This document shows positions 6,066 through 6,300 of a DNA stretch of 6,300 nucleotides, piece by piece; the stretch's first letter is position 1; each line of letters opens with the position of its first letter. Location: positions 1 through 6,300 of the forward strand of contig CAZAXU010000068.1 of the NCBI GenBank assembly GCA_964489245.1, in the 5' to 3' direction. A program made the translations under genes and the position numbers. This DNA is from CAZAXU01 sp964489245 (GTDB lineage Bacteria; Bacteroidota; Bacteroidia; Flavobacteriales; Flavobacteriaceae). Below the pieces are notes generated by a model. The model was given only the letters and a program-made list of their open reading frames with translations, ran no database searches and had not been told where the DNA came from.

Positions 6066-6078
6066 CTGCCAAATGCAG
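6066..6078. repeat. 13-bp intergenic motif CTGCCAAATGCAG (copy 3)
   Basis: CTGC and GCAG arms flank CAAAT. It differs from the 5233-5245 copy at only two positions, both C/T changes. It begins 32 bases upstream of the acetyltransferase start, a placement similar to copy 1 relative to the MORN gene. The minus strand reads CTGCATTTGGCAG, containing a TTTGG that could serve as a -33 element; a poor -7 match (TACATTTA, 6048-6055) lies 14-15 bases away. Confidence 0.45.
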
Positions 6079-6110
6079 TTCTCGTCTATGAACGAAGATA
6101 CGATAAATTT

Positions 6111-6128
6111 GTATAAGTATATTTATAC
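6111..6128. repeat. A+T-rich inverted repeat upstream of the GNAT gene
   Basis: GTATAA (6111-6116) and TTATAC (6123-6128) form a perfect 6-bp inverted repeat around GTATAT; across its 18 bases the sequence is nearly a full palindrome. It lies 77-94 bases upstream of the acetyltransferase start. It could be an operator, but short A+T palindromes are common by chance here. Confidence 0.3.
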
Positions 6129-6232
6129 CACAGACAGAGCACTTGTTATTTTTATAATTCCGCAATAAAATCAATGATTTTTACAAATAATCTAAAAAAT
6201 GTCAAAAATTAGGAGAAAGGCGTCTCAATACA

Positions 6233-6249
6233 ATGAAGCGGGACTTCAT
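6233..6249. repeat. Stem-loop ATGAAG-CGGGA-CTTCAT
   Basis: Perfect 6-bp arms (6233-6238 and 6244-6249) enclose CGGGA. The surrounding bases to about 6275 are less A+T-rich than the rest of this intergenic region, and no gene covers them. On neither strand does a T-run follow, so a classical terminator is not supported. It may belong to the same repetitive intergenic material as the end repeat. Confidence 0.35.
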
Positions 6250-6278
6250 CACTCGACATGCCGGAAAGGGAAAAGTTC

Positions 6279-6300
6279 AAAGTAAAAAGTTTATAAAGTT
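6279..6300. repeat. Inverted copy of the left-end CTTTATAAA repeat, cut by the window edge
   Basis: The reverse complement of 6284-6300, AACTTTATAAACTTTTT, is identical to 34-50. Extending to 22 bases (6279-6300 against 34-55) gives 21 matches. The copy probably continues beyond the window. It therefore brackets the all-minus-strand gene cluster in inverted orientation together with the left repeat. Confidence 0.7.

Overview
The window looks like a piece of a Bacteroidota chromosome, probably Flavobacteriia or a close relative. The evidence is low GC, A-rich leaders instead of Shine-Dalgarno sites, TAnnTTTG-type -7 promoter boxes, a DUF4290 protein (a family I know only from this phylum), menaquinone genes, and exported proteins whose mature form should begin with Gln. 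All eight recognisable genes lie on the minus strand, so transcription runs right to left. I see no rRNA, tRNA, CRISPR array, transposase or phage gene.

Core block (60-3766, read from 3766 down to 60). Five tightly packed genes probably form one operon: a DUF493/YbeD-like protein, a DUF4290 protein, murA, a hotdog-fold thioesterase resembling YdiI/MenI, and a menF-type isochorismate synthase. Gaps are 5, 0, -4 and about -38 bases. A -7 promoter box lies at 3782-3789, just upstream of the first gene. The block joins the first committed step of peptidoglycan synthesis (MurA) to two menaquinone steps (chorismate to isochorismate, and hydrolysis of 1,4-dihydroxy-2-naphthoyl-CoA). MurA has Asp in place of the catalytic Cys targeted by fosfomycin.

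Accessory block (3903-6034). Three single genes are separated by 140-270 base intergenic stretches and are visibly richer in A+T. They encode an exported putative zinc metallopeptidase with thermolysin-like HExxH...E...D spacing, a small exported MORN/YwqK-repeat protein, and a RimJ/RimL-type GNAT acetyltransferase that seems to use a TTG start. No shared pathway is evident. Their intergenic DNA carries a 13-bp near-palindromic motif (CTGCYAAAYGCAG, three copies) and other short inverted repeats.

Ends. A CTTTATAAA tandem repeat follows menF at the left edge. An inverted copy (21 of 22 bases) forms the right edge, so the cluster is bracketed by inverted copies of what is probably a dispersed intergenic repeat. 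I found no clear new multi-gene system. The best leads are the metallopeptidase, the DUF493-DUF4290-murA link, the MenI-like thioesterase and the intergenic repeats.
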